NCBI GenBank assembly: GCA_022769005.1
Contig: JALEKK010000038.1
Location: 1 to 64,000 of the forward strand
Source: Lachnospiraceae bacterium
GTDB taxonomy: Bacteria; Bacillota; Clostridia; Lachnospirales; Lachnospiraceae
Direction of reading: 5' to 3'
Length of the DNA stretch: 64,000 bases
Position 1 is the first letter of the stretch, and each line of letters begins with the position of its first letter. A program made the translations under genes and the position numbers. The notes under the pieces are model-generated. The model was not told where the DNA came from. It searched no databases and saw only the letters and a program-made list of their open reading frames with translations. This document shows positions 52,695-62,835 of the stretch, piece by piece.

Positions 52695-53234
52695 ATGAAT
52701 ATTACGGTTTATTGCGGATCTAATTTCGGACACAATCCAATATATCGTGAAACGGCGGAAAAGTTCGGTGAATGGATAGGTGAAAATGGACACTCATTGG
52801 TATACGGTGCATCCGGTAACGGCCTTATGGGAGCCATATCCGACAATGTATTAAAACATAACGGTAAAGTATACGGAGTTTTTGCCGAAGTTTTATATAA
52901 AAGAGAGGGATGCAGAGAAGATTTAACGGAAACTTTTATTGTTCCCTCCATAAGAGAGAGAAAGAAAAAGATGATAGAGCTCGGTGAAGTATTTATCGCA
53001 TTTCCGGGAGGTCCGGGGACTATCGAAGAAATTTCGGAGGTCATTTCTCTTGCAAGGATTAATGTCGTAAAAGAAAAGTGTATCATTTTTAACCTTAACG
53101 GATTCTATGATCCTTTAAAGATTCTTGCACAAAAGATGTTTGAAGAGGGATTTGTAAAAAGAGAAGAGGTTTTAAACGTTAAATTCATCGATACTTTTGA
53201 AGAATTAACATCATATATTGAAGCTATTGAATGA
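52695..53234 (+). CDS. LOG-family Rossmann-fold protein (TIGR00730 type)
   Basis: A 179-residue lysine-decarboxylase-like fold protein. The signature FPGGPGTIEEISEVI (PGGxGTxxE) and VYGASGNGLMGAISDNVL (GGxxGLMG-like) mark the family. Relatives are cytokinin riboside 5'-monophosphate phosphoribohydrolases or general nucleotide 5'-monophosphate hydrolases; the bacterial function is uncertain. Here the usual GGxxGLMG has become GASGNGLMG. ATG 52695 has AAGGGGGGAA just upstream. Confidence 0.85.
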   Translation: MNITVYCGSNFGHNPIYRETAEKFGEWIGENGHSLVYGASGNGLMGAISDNVLKHNGKVYGVFAEVLYKREGCREDLTETFIVPSIRERKKKMIELGEVFIAFPGGPGTIEEISEVISLARINVVKEKCIIFNLNGFYDPLKILAQKMFEEGFVKREEVLNVKFIDTFEELTSYIEAIE

Positions 53235-53285
53235 CGATAATGCTGAATATGTATCATGTAAATGCATGTGATGTCAGCTGAGTGC

Positions 53286-53369
53286 AAAAAAGACTGTATC
53301 TGTATTTTGATATACAAAGTTTTAGGGAATCCTTTCGTATATCACTTAATTACAGATACAGTCTTTTTA
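53286..53369. terminator. Long bidirectional terminator between the LOG gene and the activase gene
   Basis: AAAAAAGACTGTATCTGTA (53286-53304) pairs perfectly with TACAGATACAGTCTTTTTT (53351-53369). An inner GATATAC/GTATATC stem extends the hairpin. Confidence 0.9.
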
Positions 53370-53401
53370 AATATATTTACTATTCAATTCATAAATTAAT
53401 T

Positions 53402-56400
53402 TTAAATCACTTTTTTTGATTCGTTGGAATTAGTACATACATCTTGATTATTTTTCAATGCTCTTTTTGCGGATGTGAGCATAAGTTTTATTCTGTTAAT
53501 CTGATTTACACGGGATGCACCCGGATCAAAATCGATGGCGGTAATGTTGGCATTCGGATAAGCCTCCTTTAAGCCCTTTATTACGCCTTTTCCGACTATA
53601 TGATTAGGGAGGCAGCCGAAAGGCTGACAGCATACAATATTAGGAACGCCGCTTTTTATCAGTTCAACCATTTCACCTGTAAGCAGCCAGCCTTCACCTG
53701 TCTGATTGCCGAGAGAAACAAAAGGTGTGGCAAGGGCGGCAACTTCATCTATAGGCATCGGCGGTTCAAAGTGTTTGCTTTCTGCCAGTGCTTTAACTGC
53801 GGTTTTATTAAAGAAATCAATAAACTTTTTGGCGAGAGTATTAAAGAATGCAAACAACTTGGATGCTCCGAGGTTATCCTTTTTAAATATTGCGTTTTTG
53901 CAAATATAGTACAGGAATCCGATAAGTCCGGGAACTACGGCCTCCGCACCTTCCGATTCGAGCAAATCCACCATTTCCATATTGGCCGAAGGCAGGTATT
54001 TAACGAGAATTTCTCCCACAACGCCTACTCTCGGTTTTACTTCATCGGTAATTGGGATATTATCGAAGTCATTAACCATTTCTTTTATGGTTTTCTTAAG
54101 GTCTTTGAGTTTAAGCTTCTTTTGACTTAACTGTTCGCTGCATATTTTAACCCATTTTTCATGCATGGCGTTAACGCTTCCGGGCACCTGTTCATAGGGC
54201 CTCATACGATAGACCATGTTCATAAAGAGATCGCCGTAAATAATTGCCGCAAAAACTTTTATTCCCATGTTAATGTCATAAATCATTCCGCTGTTATGTT
54301 CAAAAACCTGGGCACTCACGGAAATCAAAGGTATATGTTCAAAACCGGCCTCGGCAATGGCTCTTCTGATAAAGCCCACATAGTTGGAAGCTCTGCATCC
54401 GCCTCCGGTTTGAGTAATAAGAAGAGCGGTACGGTTTAAGTCATATTTTCCGGATTCCAAAGCGTTCATAATTTGTCCGACAACCATCATTGAAGGATAA
54501 CAGGCGTCATTGTTTACGTATTTTACTCCGGTATCCACGGCGGATTTGCCGTCGTTGTCCAAAACAACAAAATTGTATCCGGATGACCGCATGGCAGGTT
54601 CAACCAGATCGAAGTGTATCGGAGACATGGACGGACAGAGAATGGTATATTTTTCTCTCATTTCATCGGTGAATTCAACTCTTCTCATATGTGAAGGCCT
54701 GTGTTTTCTTTTTTCGTTTTTCTCTTTTCGACTTCTGATTGCCGCAAGGAGAGAGCGTATACGTATTCTGGCTGCTCCGAGGTTATTAATTTCATCAATC
54801 TTGATGAGTGTATAGAGTTTATCGGAATTTTTAAGAATGTCATTGACTCCGTCGCTTGTTACGGCATCAAGGCCGCATCCGAATGATGTAAGCTGTATTA
54901 AATCAAGATCGTCTCTTTCCTTTACAACGCTTGCCGCCGCATACAGTCTCGAATGATACATCCATTGATCAAGCACTATAAGCGGTCTTTCGACTTTTCC
55001 GAGATGAGCTATCGAATCTTCTGTAAGTACGGCAACTCCCAGAGAATTAATAAGTTCGGGAATGCCGTGATTAATCTCGGGATCCGTATGGTACGGCCTG
55101 CCGGAAACAACGATTCCGTGTTCGCCGGTCTTTTCAAGAAGATCCAGAACTTCCTCTCCCTTTTTTTCGATATCTTCTCTTGATTTCATTTGCTCATTCC
55201 ATGCTTTATCAATGGCATTGTTTACAAGAGATTTAGGAATGTCCGGGAATATTTCATTTAATCTCTTCTTTAATATGGATGTATTCTCAAATGAAAGATA
55301 CGGAGACATAAAGTTAACATTTTCGGTTTTAATACTTTCCATATTGTTCATTATATTTTCCGCATATGAAGTGACAATAGGGCAGTTGAAATGATTGTTT
55401 GAATCTTTTTGTTCCTTGTGTTCATACGGAATACATGGATAAAAAATATTTTTTACTCCGTTTTTAATAAGCCACTCAATATGACCGTGAACCAGTTTTG
55501 CAGGGTAACATACGGATTCTGACGGAATTGATTCCATGCCGGAAAGATATATACTTTTTGATGACGGAGGTGAAAGCACTACTTTGTATCCCAGTTCCGT
55601 AAAGAAAGTGAACCAGAACGGATAATTTTCATACATGTTGAGAGCTCTCGGAAGTCCGATTGTGCCTTTCGGTGCTTCATTTTCATTTAAAGGAGTATAG
55701 TAATCAAAAAGTCTTTTTAATTTATATTCGAACAGATTAGGCAAATCTTTTTTTCTGTCTTTATTAATGTTTTTAACGGGTCTTTCGCATCTGTTTCCCG
55801 TAATAAACTTATGTCCGTCTGAAAATTTATTAACGGTAAGATGGCAATTGTTTTCACATAATCCGCATCGTGCCGAAGAAGCGGTATAAGTAAGGTTTTT
55901 TAATTCATCGGCGGTTAGTATTTCGGCATTCTTACCCTTATATCTCTCTTTGGCGATAAGAGCGGCTCCGAAAGCTCCCATAATTCCGGCAATATCAGGT
56001 CTTATAACATCTTTTTCAACTATTTTTTCAAAGCTTCTGAGTACGGCGTTATTATAAAAAGTTCCGCCCTGGACGACTATATTATTGCCGAGTTTTGAAG
56101 GATCAGACAATTTAATAACTTTATATATGGCATTTTTAATTACGGAGTATGCAAGTCCGGCTGATATGTCACCTACGCTTGCTCCTTCCTTTTGTGCCTG
56201 TTTAACATTGGAATTCATAAATACGGTACATCTTGATCCGAGATCTACCGGATTATCGGCAAGCAACGCCTCTTTTGCAAAATCCGATACGGAATACTCC
56301 AATGAATTGGCAAATGTCTCAATAAATGAACCGCATCCGGATGAGCAAGCTTCATTAAGCATAACCGAATCTACGGTATTGTCTTTAATTTTTATACATT

Positions 56401-57679
56401 TCATATCCTGACCGCCGATATCGATTATGCAGTCAACTTTCGGGTCAAAAAAAGCTGCGGCAGTATAATGTGCGATTGTTTCAACTTCACCGTCCGGCAG
56501 GTTTAATGCTGATTTAATAAGCTCTTCTCCGTATCCTGTTGAACAGCCGTAAGCAATCTCAACGCCTTCCGGGAGCTTTTCATATAATTCCGTAAGTCCT
56601 TTAATTACCGTATCAATTAAAGCGCCGTTATTACTGCCGTAGAAAGAATATAACAGAGAACCGTCGTCGGCAATAAGAGCGATTTTGGTGGTGGTAGAGC
56701 CGGCGTCGATTCCAAGGAAGGCTTTTCCGGAGTATGTTTCAAGCTCCATTTTACGAACAGAATCTTTAGAGTGCCTGTCAAGGAATTCATTGTATTCATT
56801 TTCATTATTAAATAAGGGTTCGAGTCGTTGAACTTCTACAGACAGGTTAACGCCTTTTCTGAGCATATTGATAAGTTTATCGACTTCGTACATATTGTCT
56901 GCTTCATTCATGGCATGTACGGCAGAACCGAGAGCTGCAAAAAGATGAGAATTGTCAGGAATAATCACTTCTTCATCCGTAAGTTTTAATGTTCTGATAA
57001 AAGTGTTTCGTAACTCGGACAGAAAATGAAGGGGACCGCCTAAAAATGCAACATGACCGCGTATTGGTTTGCCGCAGGCAAGTCCGGAAATGGTTTGATT
57101 TACAACAGCTTGAAAAATAGAAGCGGACAGATCTTCTTTCGTTGCACCTTCATTAATAAGAGGCTGAATATCAGTCTTGGCAAATACGCCGCATCTGGCC
57201 GCAATAGGATAAATTGATTTATAGTTTTTTGCATATTCATTAAGACCTTGCGCATCGGTTTTAAGCAGAGAGGCCATTTGATCGATAAATGAACCGGTAC
57301 CTCCTGCGCATATACCGTTCATTCTCTGATCCAATCCGCCCTTAAAATATATAATTTTTGCATCTTCTCCGCCGAGTTCAATTGCCACATCCGTCTGCGG
57401 AGCTTTAAGAGAAACGGCGTCCGCAACAACGGCAACCTCCTGAGCAAAATCAACGCCTAATTTATCCGCCAATGCAAGACCGCCTGAGCCTGTAATACAT
57501 GTTTTTACATTATAATTACCCAACTTCTTCTTAGAATCTTCAAGCAAATCCGCAACGGTTTCTTGAATGTTTGCAAAATGTCGTCTGTATTCACAAAATA
57601 TCTCTTCATTTTTGTCATTTAAAATGACAACTTTTACGGTTGTGGAACCGATATCGACTCCTAAAAAATATGTATTCAT
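53402..57679 (-). CDS. Giant 2-hydroxyacyl-CoA dehydratase activase-like protein (BadF/BadG/HgdC type)
   Basis: A 1425-residue protein of the acyl-CoA dehydratase activase family (E. coli YjiL relatives). Two ASKHA ATPase domains occur in tandem: ~1-265, starting [13 protein letters not shown], and ~320-580, starting [13 protein letters not shown]. Each keeps a pair of cysteines 39 residues apart (C124/C163 and C445/C484), the spacing of the [4Fe-4S] ligands of HgdC. Next is CGLCENNC (C605, C608, C612) with C631, then a DUF2229 region from ~672 ([26 protein letters not shown]) and an HgdB-like C-terminal part with [16 protein letters not shown]. The substrate dehydratase is unknown and none is adjacent. 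The ATG is forced by an in-frame TAG upstream, and it has no usual ribosome-binding site. Confidence 0.88.
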   Translation of the reverse strand: MNTYFLGVDIGSTTVKVVILNDKNEEIFCEYRRHFANIQETVADLLEDSKKKLGNYNVKTCITGSGGLALADKLGVDFAQEVAVVADAVSLKAPQTDVAIELGGEDAKIIYFKGGLDQRMNGICAGGTGSFIDQMASLLKTDAQGLNEYAKNYKSIYPIAARCGVFAKTDIQPLINEGATKEDLSASIFQAVVNQTISGLACGKPIRGHVAFLGGPLHFLSELRNTFIRTLKLTDEEVIIPDNSHLFAALGSAVHAMNEADNMYEVDKLINMLRKGVNLSVEVQRLEPLFNNENEYNEFLDRHSKDSVRKMELETYSGKAFLGIDAGSTTTKIALIADDGSLLYSFYGSNNGALIDTVIKGLTELYEKLPEGVEIAYGCSTGYGEELIKSALNLPDGEVETIAHYTAAAFFDPKVDCIIDIGGQDMKCIKIKDNTVDSVMLNEACSSGCGSFIETFANSLEYSVSDFAKEALLADNPVDLGSRCTVFMNSNVKQAQKEGASVGDISAGLAYSVIKNAIYKVIKLSDPSKLGNNIVVQGGTFYNNAVLRSFEKIVEKDVIRPDIAGIMGAFGAALIAKERYKGKNAEILTADELKNLTYTASSARCGLCENNCHLTVNKFSDGHKFITGNRCERPVKNINKDRKKDLPNLFEYKLKRLFDYYTPLNENEAPKGTIGLPRALNMYENYPFWFTFFTELGYKVVLSPPSSKSIYLSGMESIPSESVCYPAKLVHGHIEWLIKNGVKNIFYPCIPYEHKEQKDSNNHFNCPIVTSYAENIMNNMESIKTENVNFMSPYLSFENTSILKKRLNEIFPDIPKSLVNNAIDKAWNEQMKSREDIEKKGEEVLDLLEKTGEHGIVVSGRPYHTDPEINHGIPELINSLGVAVLTEDSIAHLGKVERPLIVLDQWMYHSRLYAAASVVKERDDLDLIQLTSFGCGLDAVTSDGVNDILKNSDKLYTLIKIDEINNLGAARIRIRSLLAAIRSRKEKNEKRKHRPSHMRRVEFTDEMREKYTILCPSMSPIHFDLVEPAMRSSGYNFVVLDNDGKSAVDTGVKYVNNDACYPSMMVVGQIMNALESGKYDLNRTALLITQTGGGCRASNYVGFIRRAIAEAGFEHIPLISVSAQVFEHNSGMIYDINMGIKVFAAIIYGDLFMNMVYRMRPYEQVPGSVNAMHEKWVKICSEQLSQKKLKLKDLKKTIKEMVNDFDNIPITDEVKPRVGVVGEILVKYLPSANMEMVDLLESEGAEAVVPGLIGFLYYICKNAIFKKDNLGASKLFAFFNTLAKKFIDFFNKTAVKALAESKHFEPPMPIDEVAALATPFVSLGNQTGEGWLLTGEMVELIKSGVPNIVCCQPFGCLPNHIVGKGVIKGLKEAYPNANITAIDFDPGASRVNQINRIKLMLTSAKRALKNNQDVCTNSNESKKVI

Positions 57680-57689
57680 ATATTGTAGA

Positions 57690-57713
57690 GGATATAATTC
57701 TGACTATATATCC
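57690..57713 (-). promoter_or_regulatory. Hairpin just ahead of the activase start codon
   Basis: GGATATA and TATATCC form a perfect 7-bp stem with a ten-base loop, ending 10 bases before the ATG at 57679. The only G-rich ribosome-binding-site-like sequence (GGGGG at 57722-57718) lies on the far side, 38 bases from the start. Folding of the hairpin would bring the two closer. Confidence 0.4.
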
Positions 57714-57859
57714 CGTACCCCCTGCATAAATAGTTAACACTGTTAAGTATTATGCATAATATATATTCAAAATTTCCTAAATTCAATAATCAAAGGATTT
57801 TATATGTGTATAAAAATAACAATATGAACTTTCCCGGGAAAAGGCTGAGAGTGCTTTGC

Positions 57860-57888
57860 TTGCAATTAAGGTATTAAATTGATATTAT
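57860..57888 (+). promoter_or_regulatory. Promoter of the rhomboid-like gene
   Basis: TTGCAA (57860-57865), 17-base spacer, TATTAT (57883-57888), 50 bases before the start. Confidence 0.6.
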
Positions 57889-57938
57889 ACAGAAAATTTA
57901 ATGATTAACTATAAGGAAAGGAATCGTGATAATTTTTT

Positions 57939-58901
57939 ATGAGTTTTCTTGATAAATTAGAGAAGAAAATCGGGAAATATGCAATAAAGAATCTGATGTT
58001 ATATGTAATTATCGCATATGCAATAGGTTATTTATTGTATATTTCAGGCAACATATCCGCGGTAACGGCGCTGAATTTGAATCCAGCCGAAATCTTACGA
58101 GGACAGATATGGAGAATATTTACGTTTCTAATTGAACCTCCGTCCCTTTCATCTCCTATATTTTTTATTTTTGTATTATATATTTATTATTTTATAGGAA
58201 GAAATCTGGAACGGACATGGGGTGCATTTAAGTTTAATGTTTTCTTTTTTATGGGAATGGCAATGACGGTAGTCTCATCCATATTGATATATGTAATATT
58301 CAATCAGGTATTTATACTGTCAATGTATTATATTAATTTTTCAATGTTTATTGCATTTGCCATGGAAGTGCCGAACATGATGTTCTTATTTATGTTTTTT
58401 ATACCGGTAAAGGCAAAATGGCTTGCGATAATTGATGCAGTATATATATCTGCTACCGTAGTTTGCGGATTTTTGTCATATGTTGTAGACATACCTTATT
58501 TTGTCGGATATTTCGGTATAGGACGCAATCCGGCAGATGCAACCGCCGCTGCGGTCGCATTGATAAATCTCTTAATATTCAGTCTGATGAATAACAGCAG
58601 AGCAAAAGCAAAGAAGAGACAGAAAGAATTCTACCAAAGAATGAACAGCGGAGCGTATTCAAGCGGAGGAGGGTATTGGAGCAGTCAAACTTCAGGCTCT
58701 TCCGCAGAAAGAAATAATCATAACAGAGCGACAAATGCCACAAGAGGATTCGGAAACAACAAACCTATACATGTATGTGCAGTTTGCGGAAAAACGGATA
58801 TTGACGATGAAAATGAAACATTCCGATATTGTTCGATATGTAAAGGCAATTATGAATATTGCAGTGAACATATAAAGAATCATACTCATATGACAGAATA
58901 A
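57939..58901 (+). CDS. Rhomboid-like membrane protein with C-terminal zinc-finger-like motif
   Basis: A 320-residue protein with about six transmembrane segments over residues ~17-220. GQIWRIFTFLI and FIGRNLERTWGAFKFNVFFFMG resemble the L1 and TM2-3 regions of rhomboid proteins. The GxSG catalytic serine and the TM6 histidine are not seen (TM4 reads YINFSMFIAFAMEVPN), so it is probably not a protease. A polar Ser/Gly/Asn linker follows, then from ~277 CAVCGKTDIDDENETFRYCSICKGNYEYCSEH, a CxxC-CxxC-CxxH zinc-finger-like motif on the likely cytoplasmic face. An in-frame TAA at 57930 fixes the start at 57939; the ribosome-binding site AAAGGA is 16 bases away, further than usual. Confidence 0.75.
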   Translation: MSFLDKLEKKIGKYAIKNLMLYVIIAYAIGYLLYISGNISAVTALNLNPAEILRGQIWRIFTFLIEPPSLSSPIFFIFVLYIYYFIGRNLERTWGAFKFNVFFFMGMAMTVVSSILIYVIFNQVFILSMYYINFSMFIAFAMEVPNMMFLFMFFIPVKAKWLAIIDAVYISATVVCGFLSYVVDIPYFVGYFGIGRNPADATAAAVALINLLIFSLMNNSRAKAKKRQKEFYQRMNSGAYSSGGGYWSSQTSGSSAERNNHNRATNATRGFGNNKPIHVCAVCGKTDIDDENETFRYCSICKGNYEYCSEHIKNHTHMTE

Positions 58902-58971
58902 TAAGTAATAGAAAAAAACAGTAATTTATAGTATATTTGAAAACAAAATAAATCGCAGATAGGGGAAAGAC

Positions 58972-60189
58972 ATGACATTATATGAGGAATTAAAAGAGAG
59001 AGGTCTTATTGCTCAAACAACAGATGAAGAATTGATAAGCGAGCTTATTAATTCCGGTAAAGCTTGTTTTTATATAGGATTCGATCCTACTGCCGACAGT
59101 TTGCACGCAGGACACTTTATGACACTCTCGCTTATGAAGAGGCTTCAGGCAGGGGGTAATAAGCCTGTAGCATTAATCGGCGGAGCTACGGCTTTAATCG
59201 GTGATCCGAGCGGTAAAACGGACATGAGAAAGATGCTTACAAAAGAGCAGGTAGATATACATGTTGCCGGAATAAAGAAACAATTGGAGAGATTCATCGA
59301 CTTTAGTGATGATAAAGCCATTCTTGTTAATAATGCAGACTGGCTCGGTAATGTTAACTATATAGATATGCTCAGAGAAGTGGGTCCTTATTTTAATGTA
59401 AATATCATGCTCAGAGCGGAATGCTATAAGCAAAGACTTGTGAACGGTTTAAGCTTTTTGGAATTCAACTACATGGTTATGCAGGCCTTTGACTTCTATA
59501 CCTTATATACAAAGTACGGATGTAATCTTGAATTCGGAGGTGACGACCAGTGGAGCAACATGCTTGCCGGTACGGAACTTATAAGAAAGAAACTGGGTAA
59601 AGACGCAAGTGCCATGACAATTCCGCTTCTTACAAATTCACAGGGAATTAAGATGGGTAAAACCGTGTCAGGTGCTTTATGGCTTGATGAGAATAAGACT
59701 ACTCCGTTTGAATTTTTCCAATATTGGAGAAACGTTGACGACGCTGATGTTATTAAATGTTTGAAAATGCTCACATTTGTTCCGCTTGATGAAATAAAGA
59801 AAATGGAATCATGGGAAGGCGCAGAACTTAATAAGGCAAAGGAAATTTTGGCATATGAAGTAACGGCTCTCGTTCACGGTGAAGAGAAAGCAAAGAAAGC
59901 TTTGGAAGACGCAAAGTCCGTATTTGCGGGCGGAAATGACAATATTCCGGAAGTTATACTCAGTGAAGAGGATTTGGAAGACGGACGAATAGATATACTT
60001 ACATTGGGGGTTAAGCTGGGACTCGGTAAATCCAAGTCTGAAATCAGAAGAACCATAACTCAGGGAGGTTTGTACGAAAACAGAGAAAAACTTAACACTA
60101 TAGAGAGAATATATACGAAAGATGAGCTGAAAGACGGTGTTGTTATTCAAAAAGGAAAAAAGACGTTTGTCAAAGCAGTAATAAAGTAA
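58972..60189 (+). CDS. tyrS: Tyrosyl-tRNA synthetase
   Basis: A 405-residue class I aminoacyl-tRNA synthetase. The HIGH motif is HAGHF in DSLHAGHFMTL, the tyrosine and ATP pocket includes YIGFDPTADS and GGDDQWSNMLAGTELIR, and the KMSKS motif is KMGKT. The C-terminal S4 RNA-binding domain is LGLGKSKSEIRRTITQGGLYEN. It is of the TyrRS form with about 400 residues, as in TyrZ-like enzymes. No T-box leader is found; only 70 bases separate it from the rhomboid-like gene. AGGGGAAAG precedes the start. Confidence 0.95.
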   Translation: MTLYEELKERGLIAQTTDEELISELINSGKACFYIGFDPTADSLHAGHFMTLSLMKRLQAGGNKPVALIGGATALIGDPSGKTDMRKMLTKEQVDIHVAGIKKQLERFIDFSDDKAILVNNADWLGNVNYIDMLREVGPYFNVNIMLRAECYKQRLVNGLSFLEFNYMVMQAFDFYTLYTKYGCNLEFGGDDQWSNMLAGTELIRKKLGKDASAMTIPLLTNSQGIKMGKTVSGALWLDENKTTPFEFFQYWRNVDDADVIKCLKMLTFVPLDEIKKMESWEGAELNKAKEILAYEVTALVHGEEKAKKALEDAKSVFAGGNDNIPEVILSEEDLEDGRIDILTLGVKLGLGKSKSEIRRTITQGGLYENREKLNTIERIYTKDELKDGVVIQKGKKTFVKAVIK

Positions 60190-60197
60190 TATTAACG

Positions 60198-60230
60198 AAA
60201 AAGAGGGGGGGATATCCCCTCTTTTTTTTT
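60198..60230 (+). terminator. Rho-independent terminator after tyrS
   Basis: AAAAAGAGGGG pairs with CCCCTCTTTTT, followed by extra T residues. Confidence 0.93.
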
Positions 60231-60310
60231 ACTTTATTTTATTTTTGTAATATAAGATAATAATTTAAATACATTTTAATATAATATAAATTTTAATCAG
60301 CAGGTGGATT

Positions 60311-60973
60311 ATGAGTAAAATAATGATAGTTGAAGACGATAAAGTCGTAAGCAAAGAACTTGCAACTTTATTGGAATTAAGCGGATATACGGTAGAAATA
60401 TTATGTGATTTTGAAAACTCATTGGATAAAATATCGGAGTACAATCCGGATCTTATACTTCTGGATATTAATATTCCGTGTTTAAACGGAGATCAGTTAT
60501 TGCAAAACTTAAGAAAGGTATCGGATATACCGGTTATTATAGTTACCAGCAACAGTGATGAAATAAATGAAGTTTTATGTATGAGTTACGGGGCCGATGA
60601 TTATGTTACCAAACCTTATAATCCCACAATATTAAAGCTCAGGATATCGGCTGTATTAAAGAGAGTAAACAAAAATTCCGACATATTGACATACGGTAAT
60701 TTGTCATTGGATATATGCAAGGGAACAATAAAAACGGAAAAATCAGAAATAAGTCTGACAAAAAACGAAATGCTGATTTTGCAGCATTTATTTAACAACC
60801 GGGGACATATAGTTTCGAGAGACAGCTTAATGACAATATTGTGGAACAATGCGGAATATATCAATGAAAATGCACTTACGGTAAATGTTTCAAGAATAAG
60901 AAGCAAATTGTCGGAACTTGGATATGAAGACGTAATAGAAACAAGAAAAGGACAGGGATATATTTTGGTATGA
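60311..60973 (+). CDS. OmpR-family response regulator, Bce type
   Basis: A 220-residue response regulator. The receiver domain (~1-115) begins KIMIVEDDKVVSKELATLL; the phospho-acceptor aspartate is in DLILLDINIPCLNG, and the conserved lysine is in DYVTKPYN. The C-terminal winged helix (~125-220) reads LTKNEMLILQHLFNNRGHIVSRDSLM and VSRIRSKL. It overlaps the kinase gene by ATGA and is followed by a Bce-type ABC transporter; the putative operator at 61973 lies before that transporter. AGGTGG precedes the start. Confidence 0.93.
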   Translation: MSKIMIVEDDKVVSKELATLLELSGYTVEILCDFENSLDKISEYNPDLILLDINIPCLNGDQLLQNLRKVSDIPVIIVTSNSDEINEVLCMSYGADDYVTKPYNPTILKLRISAVLKRVNKNSDILTYGNLSLDICKGTIKTEKSEISLTKNEMLILQHLFNNRGHIVSRDSLMTILWNNAEYINENALTVNVSRIRSKLSELGYEDVIETRKGQGYILV

Positions 60974-61986
60974 AATTCGGTAAATATTTGTGGGATAAAA
61001 TAATACATATTATCGTATACGTTACATTATCGGTGCTTATTGTAATGTTACTCAACGCTTTCAGGGTGAATAATGAATTAATAACCGCAGTAATTGTTTT
61101 GTTATCTGCTGCGGGAACAGTATTGCTTTTTATTGATTTTGTAAGGAAAAGAAGATTCTACAATAATATAATTCATAAATTGGAAGAATTAGATAAAAAA
61201 TACCTTATAACTGAAGTTGTTACTCCCGAGTCGTTCTATGAGAGCGAACTCTTTACCGACATTTTATACATCACGGATAAGTCAATGGCGGAGAATATAC
61301 GGAAATACAAAGAGAGTATTGATAACTTTAAAGAGTACGTTGAAATGTGGATACATGAAGTAAAAATCCCGTTGGCCTCGCTTATGCTTATTAACCATAA
61401 TTCAAATAATGAAAATAAAAAATATACGGTGCAGTTAAACAGAATAGACAATTTTTTAGAACAGATATTATATTATGTGCGTTCGGAATATGCGGAAAAG
61501 GATTTTATAATTAAGTATACGGATTTGAATAAGGTTATCGGAAATGTGGCTTTAAAGAATAAAGATTTGATTCTTGAGAATAATATTGAACTTAAAGCAG
61601 ACATAAAGGAGAATATGGTGCTTACTGACGGTAAATGGCTTGAGTTTATTATTAATCAGGTATTAAACAACAGTATAAAATATAAAAGAGAAAACGGTGC
61701 GTCAATAAAAATTTATTCGGAAAAAAGCGGAAATATAACACGCTTAAATATAGAAGATAACGGAATCGGCATAGATAACTGTGATTTAAGCCGGGTCTTC
61801 GAAAAATCATTTACGGGAAAAAACGGCAGACATATAGGCAAGTCAACCGGTATGGGGCTGTATATAGTAAAAAAACTTTGCGACAGACTGGGACATACCG
61901 TGGACATACAATCAAAGAAGGGAGAATATACCTGCCTGACGATTACATTTGCAGATAATGAATATTATAACATTACAAAAATGTAA
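60970..61986 (+). CDS. Intramembrane-sensing histidine kinase, BceS type
   Basis: A 338-residue kinase with two transmembrane helices (~10-32 and ~38-58) joined by only a few residues (RVNNE), so it has no external sensor domain. The phospho-acceptor box is EMWIHEVKIPLASLML, and the ATPase has N-box FIINQVLNNSIKYKRENG, G1 IEDNGIGID and G2 STGMGLYIVKKL. In Bce modules such kinases take their signal from the ABC permease (BceB-like), which is encoded downstream. The gene is co-transcribed with the response regulator. Confidence 0.93.
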   Translation: MKFGKYLWDKIIHIIVYVTLSVLIVMLLNAFRVNNELITAVIVLLSAAGTVLLFIDFVRKRRFYNNIIHKLEELDKKYLITEVVTPESFYESELFTDILYITDKSMAENIRKYKESIDNFKEYVEMWIHEVKIPLASLMLINHNSNNENKKYTVQLNRIDNFLEQILYYVRSEYAEKDFIIKYTDLNKVIGNVALKNKDLILENNIELKADIKENMVLTDGKWLEFIINQVLNNSIKYKRENGASIKIYSEKSGNITRLNIEDNGIGIDNCDLSRVFEKSFTGKNGRHIGKSTGMGLYIVKKLCDRLGHTVDIQSKKGEYTCLTITFADNEYYNITKM

Positions 61987-61990
61987 TGTT
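61969..61990. promoter_or_regulatory. Putative response-regulator operator of the Bce module
   Basis: An 8-bp perfect inverted repeat, AACATTAC and GTAATGTT, spans the kinase stop codon. Its core TTACA-AAAA-TGTAA (61973-61986) fits the TnACA-N4-TGTAA consensus that I recall for Bce-type regulators. It lies about 20 bases upstream of the -35 of the transporter promoter, where an activator of this family would bind. Confidence 0.6.
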
Positions 61991-62006
61991 TATTAATGTT
62001 AGAAAA

Positions 62007-62035
62007 ACGACATGAAATATTATTGTATATATAAT
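62007..62035 (+). promoter_or_regulatory. Promoter of the Bce ABC transporter genes
   Basis: ACGACA (62007-62012), 17-base spacer, TATAAT (62030-62035). The weak -35 is usual for activated promoters. Confidence 0.5.
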
Positions 62036-62067
62036 GCTGAGTAAGAAAGGTACACGGAGGGATGAAT

Positions 62068-62835
62068 ATGAATAATATTTTAAGGATAAGAAATATAGAA
62101 AAATATTATGGAAACAGAACCAATCTTACTAAAGCGATAGACAATATATCATTCGATGTAAATGAGGGGGAATTTGTTGCAATAATGGGAGCGAGCGGTT
62201 CAGGGAAAACAACTCTTCTCAACTGTATTGCAACTATCGACAGGGTTTCCGCCGGTCATATCTATGTTGAAGGCAATGATATTACGGAGTTAAACGATAA
62301 ACAGCTGGCTGCATTCAGAAGGGATAAACTGGGATTTATTTTTCAGGACTTTAACCTTTTGGATACACTTACGGCATATGAAAATATCGCACTTGCTCTT
62401 TCAATACAAAAGGTAAATTACAAAGAGATTGACAGAAGAATACGTGAAATGTCGGTTAAACTCGGGATAGAAGAAATTCTTAACAAATATCCGTATCAAA
62501 TGAGCGGAGGACAGAGGCAAAGGGTTTCTGCCACAAGGGCGATTATAACAAATCCTAAACTCATACTTGCGGATGAGCCGACAGGAGCGCTTGATTCAAA
62601 ATCAAGTAAAATGCTTCTTGAAAGACTGCAATATTTAAACAATGATATTTCGGCGACTATACTAATGGTAACTCACGATACATTCAGCGCCAGTTATGCG
62701 TCAAGAGTAATATTTATCAAGGACGGAAAAATATTCAATGAAATAATAAGAGGAAATAAAAGCAGAAAAGAATTTTTTGATGAGATTATCGATGTGATTT
62801 CATTACTTGGAGGTGATTTAAGTGATGCTCTTTAA
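62068..62835 (+). CDS. Bce-type ABC transporter, ATP-binding protein
   Basis: A 255-residue ATPase of the MacB/BceA class. Walker A is MGASGSGKTTLLN, Q-loop FIFQDFNLLDTLTAYEN, signature MSGGQRQRVSATRAI, Walker B LILADEPTGALDSKSS and H-loop VTHD. The pair acts in resistance to or sensing of peptide antibiotics such as bacitracin or lantibiotics. CGGAGG at 62055-62060 favours ATG 62068 over 62062, which would be too close. The permease start overlaps its 3' end by 11 bases. Confidence 0.94.
   Translation: MNNILRIRNIEKYYGNRTNLTKAIDNISFDVNEGEFVAIMGASGSGKTTLLNCIATIDRVSAGHIYVEGNDITELNDKQLAAFRRDKLGFIFQDFNLLDTLTAYENIALALSIQKVNYKEIDRRIREMSVKLGIEEILNKYPYQMSGGQRQRVSATRAIITNPKLILADEPTGALDSKSSKMLLERLQYLNNDISATILMVTHDTFSASYASRVIFIKDGKIFNEIIRGNKSRKEFFDEIIDVISLLGGDLSDAL

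Noticed and set aside
58902..58971. T-box leader of tyrS
   Set aside because: The gap is only 70 bases and has no specifier or antiterminator pattern (UGGNACCGCG).
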